From contig NZ_JAAGOW010000001.1 of NCBI RefSeq assembly GCF_010499245.1, forward strand, positions 2,356,001-2,420,000: 64,000 nucleotides of DNA. Direction: 5' to 3'. Within the stretch, counting starts at the first letter, position 1; each line of letters begins with the position of its first letter. The DNA is from Variovorax sp. WS11. GTDB lineage: Bacteria > Pseudomonadota > Gammaproteobacteria > Burkholderiales > Burkholderiaceae_C. The translations under genes were made by a program, and so were the position numbers. Shown here in pieces: positions 1-7,778 of this stretch. Under the pieces are notes generated by a model, which did not search any database, was not told where the DNA came from, and was given only the letters and a program-made list of their open reading frames with translations.

Positions 1-926
1 TCTTCGACGCGCGCCGCCCTGCGCGATGGGCGAGCTTCTGCCAGCACATGCTCGGCCTGCCCGCACCCGTCGACAACGCCGACGGCAGCCGCGGCTGGCG
101 GCTCGACGAGGCCGCCCAGCGGCTGATCGTGCAGGAGGGCCCGGCCGACGACCTGGCCGCGCTCGGCCTCGAATGTGCCGACGAGGCGGTGCTGGAGCGC
201 CTGCTCGCGCGCCTGCGGCAAGGCGGCGTCGCAGTCGAGGCGGCGGATGCCGCGCTACGCGGCGCCCGCCGCGTGCAGCGCCTGCATCGATGCACCGACC
301 CGGCCGGCAACACGGTCGAGCTGTTCACCGGTCTCGCGCCCGCCGCGCAGCCCTTCGCGTCGGAGGCCTTCCCCGAGGGCTTTCGCACCGGCGAGCTGGG
401 CCTGGGCCATGCTGTGCTCGTGTCGCACGACCTGGCGGCGACGGAAGCCTTCTACGCCGGCCTCCTGGGCTTCGGCGTGACCGAGCGGCTTGCCACCCGC
501 GTCGGCCCGATCGACATCCGCGGCGTGTTCCTGCACTGCAACCGGCGCCACCATTCGATCGCGCTCTTCGACATGCCGCTTTCCAAGCGCATCCACCACT
601 TCATGCTGCAGGCCCGGCGCTTCAGCGACATCGGCATCGCCTTCGAGCGGGCGCAGCGCCACAAGGTGCCGCTGTCGCTGGAGCTGGGCCAGCATCCGGA
701 CCCGGACGGCACCTTCTCCTTCTACGGCGCCACGCCCTCGGGCTTCGACTTTGAGATCGGCGCCGGCACGCAGACCATCGACCCCGACGGCTGGCAGACC
801 CAGCACACCGGCGTGACCAGCGCCTGGGGCCACAAGCCGAAGCTGCGACTGCAGCTGAAGATGGCCGCCGGCCTGATCGCCCGCAAGGTCTCCGGCGCGC
901 CGCGCCGCGCGAAGGAGCTCGCATGA
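1..926 (+). CDS. Extradiol-type ring-cleavage dioxygenase, VOC family (5' end outside window)
   Basis: The frame is already open at the first base and reads RWASFCQHMLGLP before any ATG, so the N-terminus lies upstream of the window. Two vicinal-oxygen-chelate modules are visible. The second carries the expected Fe(II) ligands: His in GLGHAVLVSH, His in RRHHSIALFD and Glu in GFDFEIG. This is the arrangement of 2,3-dihydroxybiphenyl/catechol-type extradiol dioxygenases, which open catecholic rings with O2. The last residues are basic and not part of the fold. The stop overlaps the start of the following cytochrome c gene by ATGA, so the two are probably co-translated. The natural substrate cannot be read from the sequence. 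Confidence 0.85.
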   Translation, partial: FDARRPARWASFCQHMLGLPAPVDNADGSRGWRLDEAAQRLIVQEGPADDLAALGLECADEAVLERLLARLRQGGVAVEAADAALRGARRVQRLHRCTDPAGNTVELFTGLAPAAQPFASEAFPEGFRTGELGLGHAVLVSHDLAATEAFYAGLLGFGVTERLATRVGPIDIRGVFLHCNRRHHSIALFDMPLSKRIHHFMLQARRFSDIGIAFERAQRHKVPLSLELGQHPDPDGTFSFYGATPSGFDFEIGAGTQTIDPDGWQTQHTGVTSAWGHKPKLRLQLKMAAGLIARKVSGAPRRAKELA

Positions 927-1822
927 CGACAGGGACCCGGCGCTGGCTCAAGCGCGGCGCGCTGGCGCTGCTGGTCCTGGTCGCGCTCGCCGCCGCCGCG
1001 CTCTTCGCGGGCGAGCAGCTCGCGCGCCACAAGATGCTGCGCAAGCTCGACATCGCGGCCGAGCCCGTGGCCTACCGCGAGGACGCGGCGGCCGTCGAGC
1101 GCGGGCGCTACCTCTTCGCCTCGCGCGGCTGCGTCGACTGCCACGGCGCCCAGGGCAACGGCCGCACGTTCCTCGACAACGGCAAGGGCATGCGCATAGC
1201 CGGCCCCAACATCAGCCCCGGCCCCGGCAGCGTGGTGGCCGGCTACGCGCCCGCGGACTGGGTGCGCGCCATCCGCCACGGCGTCGCCCGCGGCGGCCGG
1301 CCGCTGATGGTGATGCCCAGCGAGGACTACAACCGCCTGACCGACGAGGACCTGGCCTCGCTGGTGGCCTACATCCGAAAGCTCGCGCCCGTGAAGGGCG
1401 GCGCTGCCGTGGTCGAGCTGCCGCTGCCGGTGCGCGCCTTCTACGGCTTCGGCCTCATGCACGATGCCGCCGCCAAGATCGACCACGCGCTTCCGCCGGC
1501 CCAGCCGGTGGCCGACGGCGTGAACGCGGCGCATGGCGCCTATGTGGCGAACATGTGCCTGGGCTGCCATGGCGCCAGGCTGGCCGGCGGCAAGATCCCC
1601 GGCGGTCCGCCCGACTGGCCGCCCGCGGCGAAGCTCACGCCAGGCACGGACAGCGCGATGCCGCGCTATCCCGATGCCGGCGCCTTCGCGCGTATGTTCA
1701 AGACCGGCAACCGACCCGACGGCACGCCGATCAAGGTCATGCCCTTCGGCTCGCTCGGCCAGATGAACGACACCGACGTGCGGGCGCTCTTTCTCTATCT
1801 GAAGAGCTTGCCGCCGGCGTAG
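923..1822 (+). CDS. Diheme cytochrome c, membrane-anchored or secreted
   Basis: A 299-residue protein with an N-terminal hydrophobic segment (about residues 12-29) after a basic start, so it is exported or anchored with its bulk in the periplasm. Two CXXCH haem-attachment sites are present, CVDCH at residues 70-74 and CLGCH at 212-216. Each is followed by a distal Met-containing region, so this is two fused class I cytochrome c domains. Such proteins shuttle electrons from periplasmic dehydrogenases towards the respiratory chain. It overlaps the upstream dioxygenase by four bases, suggesting an aromatic-degradation operon, but its redox partner is not in the window. Confidence 0.85.
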   Translation: MTTGTRRWLKRGALALLVLVALAAAALFAGEQLARHKMLRKLDIAAEPVAYREDAAAVERGRYLFASRGCVDCHGAQGNGRTFLDNGKGMRIAGPNISPGPGSVVAGYAPADWVRAIRHGVARGGRPLMVMPSEDYNRLTDEDLASLVAYIRKLAPVKGGAAVVELPLPVRAFYGFGLMHDAAAKIDHALPPAQPVADGVNAAHGAYVANMCLGCHGARLAGGKIPGGPPDWPPAAKLTPGTDSAMPRYPDAGAFARMFKTGNRPDGTPIKVMPFGSLGQMNDTDVRALFLYLKSLPPA

Positions 1823-1825
1823 CCG

Positions 1826-2713
1826 CTAACGGCCGGCCACGGCCGTCGCGATGGCGCGCGCGAAGCCATGGCGCAAGTCATCCGGCAGGTCGGGCCGATG
1901 GCACAGCGCATAGCCCAGGCTGGGCGGCTCGCCGGCCAGCGGCACGAAGCGGATGTCGGGCCGTGCGATGCAGCGCAGCGACTCGACGACCAGGCCGATG
2001 CCCACGCCCGCCGCGACCAGCCCCACCAGCGAGATCGAGGAGGTCGCGCACTGGCTGATCTGCGCCGTGACCCCCGCGCGCGAGAAGTAGCCGACGATGC
2101 GATCGAAGACCACCGGTCCGACCTCGCGCCGCACGCCCAGCAGGGGGTACCTGCGCAGCTCGGCCGCGCCGATGCTGGCCGCACCCGCCAGCGGATGCGC
2201 GGCCGGGACCACCGCCACGAAGCGCTCGCGCGCCACCTCGCGCACCACCAGGTCGTCACGCGAGGAGGGCGGGTGGACCAGTGCGAAGTCGAGCCGCCGA
2301 TGCGCCACCGCCTCCTCGAGCTCGTCCGACAAGCCTTCGGTGAGCGCCAGCGCCACCCCCGGCTGTGCGGCGGCGAAAGCGCGCACGGCGTCGGGGAAAA
2401 AAGACAGGGCCGCGATCGGCGTGACGCCGATCTCCAGCCGGTCGAAGGCGCCGCGGCCGATGGCACGTGCGGCCTCCTCGGTTTCGGCGGCGCGCGACAG
2501 CAGCTGCCGCGCATGCCGCAGCAGCCGCGTGCCGCTTTCCGTCAGCCGCACGCCGCGCGCCTGGCGGTCGAAGAGCGGATAGCCGAGCGCCTCCTCCAGG
2601 CGCTGGATGCGCACGCTCAGGGCCGGCTGCGACAGCGCCAGCAGCGAGGCGGCGCGCCGGATGTTGCCGATCTCGGCCAGCGTGACGAAGCATCGCCATT
2701 GCTTGAGGTCCAT
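1826..2713 (-). CDS. LysR-family transcriptional regulator
   Basis: A typical LysR protein of 295 residues: a winged helix-turn-helix at the N-terminus (FVTLAEIGNIRRAASLLAL, then LSVRIQRLEEALGYPLFDR) followed by a two-lobed effector-binding domain. I chose the ATG that yields MDLKQWRCF because LysR proteins begin their HTH within a few residues of the start. An in-frame start 15 codons upstream (to 2758) is possible, but it would place operator-like DNA inside the gene. It is divergent from the beta-propeller gene beginning at 2771 and convergent with the cytochrome gene, so its most likely target is the divergent gene. The inducer is unknown. Confidence 0.88.
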   Translation of the reverse strand: MDLKQWRCFVTLAEIGNIRRAASLLALSQPALSVRIQRLEEALGYPLFDRQARGVRLTESGTRLLRHARQLLSRAAETEEAARAIGRGAFDRLEIGVTPIAALSFFPDAVRAFAAAQPGVALALTEGLSDELEEAVAHRRLDFALVHPPSSRDDLVVREVARERFVAVVPAAHPLAGAASIGAAELRRYPLLGVRREVGPVVFDRIVGYFSRAGVTAQISQCATSSISLVGLVAAGVGIGLVVESLRCIARPDIRFVPLAGEPPSLGYALCHRPDLPDDLRHGFARAIATAVAGR

Positions 2714-2720
2714 GCCGGTA

Positions 2721-2751
2721 TTCGAAAAGCCGATGGCTTGCCAAAGCCGAA
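2721..2751. promoter_or_regulatory. Nested inverted repeat between divergent LysR and propeller genes
   Basis: GGCTT (2735-2739) and AAGCC (2744-2748) form a short palindrome, flanked by TTCG at 2721 and CGAA at 2748-2751. Its position in the divergent gap fits a LysR operator. Only the symmetry is seen; binding is inferred. Confidence 0.35.
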
Positions 2752-2770
2752 AGTCCATAGGCTAGCAGCC

Positions 2771-4126
2771 ATGAACTTCCTCTCCACCGCATTCCCCCTG
2801 GCGGCCGGCGTGTTCGCGCTCGGCCTCGCGTCGCCGGCAGCGGCCGACGAAGCGCTCCCGGCCTTTGCGTCCCAGATCGATGCGAAGGCGATCGCCGTGA
2901 TCTCGGACGGCGACTTCCGCGCCAGGAGCTACCGCGACGGCGAGCTTGCTGCACTGTCGCCCGAGCGGCGCGACCTGCTGACCCTCATCCGCCCCGGCCG
3001 GCCGGCGTCGCGCGTCGCGATCCCGGTGTCGAACTCCGTGACCGCGCCACCGGAAGTCATGGCCATCTCGCCGGACGGCGGCTTCGTGTACGTGGCCGAA
3101 CGGCTCGGCCAACGCAGCGAGAGCGTGCAGCGGGTCCGGGACCTGGCACCCGGCCGGCGCATCAGCGCGATCGACATCCGCGACCCGGCGAAGCCGAAGA
3201 TCGCCGGGACGGCCGAGGCCGGGCCGATGCTCGAATCCGTGCGCGTCAGCCCTGACGGCCGTTTCCTCGCCCTCACCGCGAACAGCGCGGAGGAGGCGAT
3301 GGTGCAGATCCTGCCCACGAACGACAGCAGGCTCGGCGTGCCGCAATCCTTCAAGTTGGCCGAGCTGGGCATTGCGCGCAGGGAAGGCGCCCCGCGCGGC
3401 GGCATCGACGCGAGCTTTGCCGACTGGCATCCGTCCGGACGCTTCCTCTCGGTGAACCTCAACACGCGCAACCAGGTCCTCTTCCTCGAAGTGACATCCA
3501 TGGCGGACGGCCGGGTGAGGCTCACGCCCTGGGGCGTGCCGGTCGAGGTCGGGCGCGATCCCTTCGTCGGACGCTTCACGCCGGACGGCGGCCACTACCT
3601 CAGCGCCGACTGGGGCCGCGATTTCGAAGCCAGGACTCTGGAAGGCCGGCTGCCTTCGACGCCCTCGCGGCTGTCGCTGATCAAGCTGGCGCCGCGCGAG
3701 CGCACGGGTCCTTCGGCCCGGCACGAAGTCGTCGCCCGTGTGGACAGCGACCGCTCCTCCGAAGGCCTCGCGATCAGCCGCGACGGCCGGCATGTGGCCA
3801 CGGTCAACATGCGCGAGACCGCGCTCGCGCCCGATTCGCCGCGCTACACGAGGCAGGCATCGATCAGCTATTTCCGCTTTGACGCCGGGCGCAGCGCGCT
3901 CACCAAGATCGGCGACTACCCCTTCGAGGGCATGCTGCCGGAGGGCGGCAGCTTCGATGCCACGGGCCGGCATTTCCTGGCGACGGTGTTCGAGTACCCA
4001 GACGGCACCGCGCCGCAAGGCGGCGTCGAGGTCTGGCGCGTGGGCGGCGCCGGCCAGCCGGGCTTGACGCATCTGGGCCGCATCGCGGTGCCGCATGGCG
4101 CGCACCACGTCGAGCTGACGCCCTAA
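2771..4126 (+). CDS. Secreted beta-propeller protein (YVTN/lactonase-like)
   Basis: A 451-residue protein with a clear signal peptide (hydrophobic stretch after MNFLSTAFPL, Ala-rich cleavage site near SPAAADEA). The mature part repeats a propeller-blade pattern: MAISPDGGFVYVAE, VRVSPDGRFLALTAN, FADWHPSGRFLSV, RFTPDGGHYLSADW, LAISRDGRHVATV. That spacing is typical of seven-bladed YVTN or 6-phosphogluconolactonase-like propellers in the periplasm. No catalytic signature could be assigned. The start at 2771 was chosen because it begins the signal peptide; the same frame is open upstream, but only as a shadow of the divergent LysR gene. The stop overlaps the stop of the convergent Bug gene. Confidence 0.75.
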   Translation: MNFLSTAFPLAAGVFALGLASPAAADEALPAFASQIDAKAIAVISDGDFRARSYRDGELAALSPERRDLLTLIRPGRPASRVAIPVSNSVTAPPEVMAISPDGGFVYVAERLGQRSESVQRVRDLAPGRRISAIDIRDPAKPKIAGTAEAGPMLESVRVSPDGRFLALTANSAEEAMVQILPTNDSRLGVPQSFKLAELGIARREGAPRGGIDASFADWHPSGRFLSVNLNTRNQVLFLEVTSMADGRVRLTPWGVPVEVGRDPFVGRFTPDGGHYLSADWGRDFEARTLEGRLPSTPSRLSLIKLAPRERTGPSARHEVVARVDSDRSSEGLAISRDGRHVATVNMRETALAPDSPRYTRQASISYFRFDAGRSALTKIGDYPFEGMLPEGGSFDATGRHFLATVFEYPDGTAPQGGVEVWRVGGAGQPGLTHLGRIAVPHGAHHVELTP

Positions 4127-5103
4127 TCGATCTTCGCGCCCGACGCCTTCACTACCGCGCCCATGGTGTCCCAGTCCGCCCGCAGCAGCTTCTGGAAAGC
4201 CGCCGTGCTCGAGCTGCGCGGCTCGATCCCCAGGCGCGTGAGGCGCTCCTGCATCGCGGGCTCGGCGATCACCTTGGCGATCGCCGCATGGAGCTTCTCG
4301 ACTTCGGCCGGGGACGTGCCGGCCGGCGCGAGCACGCCGATCCAGGAGTCGAACTCATAGCCCGGCAGGCCGCTCTCGTGCGCGGTCGGCAAGTTGGGCA
4401 GGAAGGGGCTGCGCACCTTGCCGGTGGAAGCCAACGGCTTGATGCGCGCATCGCTCTGCAGCCCGATCACGCCGATGCTCGACGAGGTGACGGCCTGCAC
4501 GCGCCCGGCCAGCAGCTCGTTCACCGCCTCGCCGGTGGACTTCATCGGGATGTGCGTCATCTGCAGCCCGGCCTTGGCGAGGAAGGAGGCCATGGCCAGG
4601 TGCGTGGCGCTGCCGTTGCCGGCCGAGGCGTAGTTGTACTTGCCGGGATGCGCCTTGACCTCGCGGATGAACTCGGCCGTGTTCGCCACCTTGAGCTCGC
4701 TCGAGGCCACGACCACGTAGCCCGCGCTGCCGATCTCGGCCACGCCGACGAAGTCCTTGAGCGGGTCGTAGGGCAGCTTGCTGTAGAGATGGCCGGCGAT
4801 GTGGTGGCTGGCCGCCGCCAGGATCAGCGTGTTGCCGTCCGCCGGCGCCTTGGCCACGAGCGACGCGCCCACCGTGCCGCCGGCGCCCGCGCGGTTCTCG
4901 ACGATCACGCTGGCGTTGAGCGCCGCCCCCAGTTCGCTGTTGAAGGCGCGCGCCACCGTGTCCTGCACGGCGCCGGTGCCGAAGGGCACCACCATGCGGA
5001 TCACGCGCTGTTGCTGCTGCGCCTGCGCGCGGCCGAGGCCCGCCAGCGCGGGCAGGCCGGCGGCGAGAAGGACCAGGGAACGTCGATGGGAGGAGAAGGA
5101 CAT
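4123..5103 (-). CDS. Bug/TctC-family tripartite tricarboxylate transporter substrate-binding protein
   Basis: A 326-residue periplasmic binding protein. It opens with a basic signal peptide (SSHRRSLVLLAAGLPALAG, then AQAQ), followed by the Bug signature regions IRMVVPFGTGA, VENRAGAGGTVG and the C-terminal LTRLGIEPRSSS. Bug proteins bind small carboxylates or amides and deliver them to TctAB-type transporters. No membrane subunits are encoded nearby, as is usual for the large Bug families of Burkholderiales. It lies 29 bases downstream of the M20 amidohydrolase on the same strand, so its ligand may be the substrate or product of that enzyme. This is context inference only. Confidence 0.9.
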   Translation of the reverse strand: MSFSSHRRSLVLLAAGLPALAGLGRAQAQQQQRVIRMVVPFGTGAVQDTVARAFNSELGAALNASVIVENRAGAGGTVGASLVAKAPADGNTLILAAASHHIAGHLYSKLPYDPLKDFVGVAEIGSAGYVVVASSELKVANTAEFIREVKAHPGKYNYASAGNGSATHLAMASFLAKAGLQMTHIPMKSTGEAVNELLAGRVQAVTSSSIGVIGLQSDARIKPLASTGKVRSPFLPNLPTAHESGLPGYEFDSWIGVLAPAGTSPAEVEKLHAAIAKVIAEPAMQERLTRLGIEPRSSSTAAFQKLLRADWDTMGAVVKASGAKID

Positions 5104-5132
5104 CGTCGCGGCCGCTTTCGTGGTGGAGGGAT

Positions 5133-6332
5133 TCAGGGGACGGCAGGGAGCCAGCGCTCCACCAGCTTCACGAAGTAGCTGGCGCCGATCGGGATGATCT
5201 CGTCGTTGAAGTCGAAGGAAGTGTTGTGGATGATGCACGGCCCCGGCCCGTGCCCCTCGAGCCGGTGATCGCCGTCGCCGTTGCCCAGGAAAGCGTAGCA
5301 GCCCGGCCGCGCCAGCAGCATGTGAGCGAAGTCCTCGGCGCCCATCACGGCCGGGAAGTCGTCGGTGACCATCTGCTCGCCCACCACCTCGCGCATCACG
5401 GCGGCAGCGAAGCGGGCCTCGTCGCGGTGGTTCACGACCGGCGGCGAGGCGCGCAGGAAGCTCACCTCGGCACTGCACTCGTGGGCCAGCGCGATGTGCT
5501 CGGCCAGCGTGCGCAGGCGCTGCTCGATGCGGTCCAGCGCGGGAATCGAGAAGGTGCGCACCGTGCCGCCGACCGAGGCGACGTCCGGGATCACGTTGGG
5601 CGCATCGGAGCCCTGCAGCTGCGTGACCGCGACCAGCGCGCGCTCGGTGCTGGCGACGTTGCGCGGCACGATGGTCTGCAGCTGCTGGGCCAGCGCGATC
5701 ACCGCACCGACCGGGTCCACGCCCGTGTGCGGCATCGAGGCGTGCGTGCCGCGCCCGCGCAGCGTGATCTTGTAGGTGTTGCTCGAGGCCATCAGCGCGC
5801 CCTCGTTGAGCGCGAAGCGGCCGACCTCGCCGACCGGGAAGTTGTGCAGCGCGAAGACCGCGTCGCAGGGGAAGCGCTCGAAGAGCCCGTCCTCGATCAT
5901 CTTCTTTGCGCCCGCCTTGCCCATCTCCTCGGCCGGCTGGAAGATGAAGTTCACCGTGCCGTCGAAGCGGCTGCCCTGCTGCGCGAGGTGCCAGGCTGCC
6001 GCCAGCAGCATGGTGGTGTGGCCGTCGTGGCCGCAGGCGTGCATGCGCCCCTCATGCGTGGAGCGGTGCGCGAACTGGTTGGCCTCGTGCAGCGGCAGCG
6101 CGTCCATGTCGGCGCGCAGCCCGATGCTGCGCGTGCCGCTGCCCCGGCGCAACACGCCCACGAGGCCGGTGCCGGCGATGCCGCGGTGCACCTCGATGCC
6201 CCATTCGGCCAGCAGCCTGGCCGCCTTGTCGGAGGTGCGATGTTCCTCGAAGCCCAGCTCGGGGTGGGCATGGATGTCGCGGCGGATGTCGACGAAACGG
6301 GTGAAGTCGGCGAAGGAGTCGGCGAGGTTCAT
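5133..6332 (-). CDS. M20-family amidohydrolase (hippurate hydrolase / N-acyl amino acid deacylase type)
   Basis: A 399-residue cytoplasmic metallohydrolase of the M20D group. The metal-site motifs are present in order: HAHPELGFEEHRTSD near the N-terminus, LRADMDALPL, MHACGHDGHT with the metal Cys/His, FQPAEEMGKAGA with the catalytic Glu pair, and MGAEDFAHML near the C-terminus. Members remove acyl groups from N-acyl amino acids or hydrolyse related amides. I chose the start giving MNLADSF, which matches the usual family beginning; a 23-residue upstream extension is open but low-complexity. It probably forms a two-gene unit with the downstream Bug binding protein. Confidence 0.88.
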   Translation of the reverse strand: MNLADSFADFTRFVDIRRDIHAHPELGFEEHRTSDKAARLLAEWGIEVHRGIAGTGLVGVLRRGSGTRSIGLRADMDALPLHEANQFAHRSTHEGRMHACGHDGHTTMLLAAAWHLAQQGSRFDGTVNFIFQPAEEMGKAGAKKMIEDGLFERFPCDAVFALHNFPVGEVGRFALNEGALMASSNTYKITLRGRGTHASMPHTGVDPVGAVIALAQQLQTIVPRNVASTERALVAVTQLQGSDAPNVIPDVASVGGTVRTFSIPALDRIEQRLRTLAEHIALAHECSAEVSFLRASPPVVNHRDEARFAAAVMREVVGEQMVTDDFPAVMGAEDFAHMLLARPGCYAFLGNGDGDHRLEGHGPGPCIIHNTSFDFNDEIIPIGASYFVKLVERWLPAVP

Positions 6333-6451
6333 GGGGGGCGGGGCGGGAAGTTCGCCACGCATTCTGGCGCAGGCTGGCATGCCGCGCTTGGCGCCATGCA
6401 CCTCTGCCTCTACGATCGGCGCATCCGATCATCGTCATGGAGGAGACCGCG

Positions 6452-6640
6452 ATGAGCAACGAACTGCGCAGGAAGCTGCACGAGCTTCAGGAACTCTCGA
6501 ACAACGCACCCGATCCGGCGACGCGCGCCATCATCGAAGCGATTCGGCTTCAGACGGCGGTGCTCAACGAGCGCCTCTTCGCCGTCGAGCTGCAGCTGGC
6601 TGAGGTGCTCAAGCGCGGCGGGGCGCAGCCCTTGCCCTGA
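6452..6640 (+). CDS. Small hypothetical protein, helical
   Basis: A 62-residue protein predicted to be mostly helical from its heptad-like Leu spacing (LRRKLHELQELSNN, AIIEAIRLQTAVLNERLFAVELQLAEVL). The start at 6452 is preceded at a good distance by GGAGGAGA; an ATG 15 bases upstream lies inside that ribosome site and is less likely. It has no recognisable domain, signal peptide or membrane segment. It is the first of a run of small hydrophilic proteins between 6.4 and 7.8 kb. Function unknown. Confidence 0.6.
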   Translation: MSNELRRKLHELQELSNNAPDPATRAIIEAIRLQTAVLNERLFAVELQLAEVLKRGGAQPLP

Positions 6641-6654
6641 CCAAGCTGCCGCGC

Positions 6655-6963
6655 TCAATGGGCGGCTGCGTTGCGCTTGCGCGTGGCGGCCGCCTTTTTG
6701 GCTGAAGCCGAGCGCTGAGCCGCGGTGCGGCCGGCCGAAGCAGCACCGCCCTTGTGCCCACCCTTGCGCGAGGGCGCATGGTTCTCGGCCTTGCCGCGGC
6801 CGGAGCCGCTCTTCTTGCCGCCGCCGGTCTCCGCGTTCACCGTGGCCCACGCGCGGCGCTCGGCTTCCTTCTCGCCCACGCCGCGCTTCTCGTAGCCTTC
6901 CTCGATGTGTTCGGCCTTGCGCTTCTGCTTGTCCGTATAGGACGATTTGTCACCTCTGGGCAT
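6655..6963 (-). CDS. Basic, low-complexity 'plasmid stabilization'-type protein
   Basis: A 102-residue protein. The N-terminal half (GDKSSYTDKQKRKAEHIEEG, then EKEAERRAWATVN) resembles a widespread family often annotated as plasmid stabilization protein. The C-terminal half is a Lys/Ala/Gly/Ser-rich tail (KKAAATRKRNAAAH) like the unstructured nucleic-acid-binding tails of histone-like proteins. A strong AAGGAG ribosome site precedes the ATG. The family name comes from annotation habit, and no plasmid context is present here. A role in DNA compaction or stress is inference from composition. Confidence 0.7.
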   Translation of the reverse strand: MPRGDKSSYTDKQKRKAEHIEEGYEKRGVGEKEAERRAWATVNAETGGGKKSGSGRGKAENHAPSRKGGHKGGAASAGRTAAQRSASAKKAAATRKRNAAAH

Positions 6964-7089
6964 GTGTCACTCCTTGGATGAGGTTGAGCCCCGCATCCTG
7001 CGCGCGTGAAGGCTCACGCGGGTAGGAGCGGGGACGCGCTGCGCGTCAGTGCGCTCCGGCGCAGCGGCAAGGCGCGCAGTCTCGGCTTC

Positions 7090-7344
7090 TCAGCGTTTGT
7101 CACGCGCCATCCGCTCCGCTTCCTCGAGTTGCGCCGCATCGGTGCCGATGTCGGGAATGCCGGGCTGGCCCGTGCCGTCGTACAGCCGGCGTCCCATGCG
7201 GCTGCCGTGCAGCGGATCGTCCTGGCCCAGCGCGCGGTTCTGCTCGATGTTGCGACCCGAGGCCGCGCCGCGGTCGCCGAGTCGAGCCTCGTTCTCTCCG
7301 AGCGGTCCGAGGGGCGCGGGGAGGGGAGTGGTGGTGTCGGTCAT
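7090..7344 (-). CDS. Small hydrophilic hypothetical protein
   Basis: An 84-residue polar protein without domain, signal or membrane segment (contains LGENEARLGDRGAASGRN and ends AERMARDKR). Two ATGs are separated by one codon. The ribosome site AAAGGAG abuts the first ATG and lies six bases before the second, so the second (7344) is the likely start. It is one of several small stress-protein-like genes here; function unknown. Confidence 0.6.
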   Translation of the reverse strand: MTDTTTPLPAPLGPLGENEARLGDRGAASGRNIEQNRALGQDDPLHGSRMGRRLYDGTGQPGIPDIGTDAAQLEEAERMARDKR

Positions 7345-7510
7345 TGACATCTCCTTTCATTTGGTCATCACATGACACGATCGAGTCCGATCGATGCGAC
7401 CAGCCTGCGACCGGCGCCGTACGCGCGGCGCAGTCCGGCATTCCCCGGCGCCGTAGGCGAATTCGCGCGCGCGGCCGCGGGGTGAATCTCGGCAGGGCCT
7501 TGGCGCGGCT

Positions 7511-7546
7511 TCCTACAGGGCCGCGCCGCCGCGGGCCCTAGCTTGG
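7511..7546 (+). promoter_or_regulatory. TCCTACAG / CTAGCTTG motif pair upstream of small gene
   Basis: TCCTACAG at 7511-7518 is followed 19 bases later by CTAGCTTGG, 26 bases before the next start codon. The same pair with nearly the same spacing precedes the gene starting at 17336 on the other strand, and a related arrangement precedes the genes at 10225 and 54447. This is probably a shared promoter or operator; the regulator is unknown. Confidence 0.4.
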
Positions 7547-7571
7547 ATTTCCCCGACTTCGAGGAGGCCTC

Positions 7572-7778
7572 ATGAGCAGCACCACACGGACCGATCCCTT
7601 CCCCTTCCCGACTTCGGAGAAGCACGACACTCCGGTCGAGCATCACAAGCCGGTGAAGGAAGAGCCGAGCGAACAGGCGCTGGACAACGGCGTGGAGGAA
7701 TCCTTCCCGGCCAGCGACCCCGTCTCGGTCACCGTGGACAAGGTCATCACGCCGAAGAAGAAGGAAGAGCCGCAGTAA
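7572..7778 (+). CDS. Small acidic/hydrophilic hypothetical protein with ESFPASDP motif
   Basis: A 68-residue polar protein with a good GAGGAGG ribosome site. The stretch VEESFPASDPVSVT is a conserved motif seen in many short bacterial proteins of unknown function; the Lys/Glu-rich ends look disordered. Its last 32 bases overlap the end of the convergent helicase gene. The upstream motif at 7511 suggests co-regulation with other small genes in the window. Function unknown. Confidence 0.6.
   Translation: MSSTTRTDPFPFPTSEKHDTPVEHHKPVKEEPSEQALDNGVEESFPASDPVSVTVDKVITPKKKEEPQ

Noticed and set aside
1868..2770. N-terminal extension of the beta-propeller gene through the LysR gene
   Set aside because: The extension is antisense to a clear LysR protein, and a signal peptide begins at 2771.
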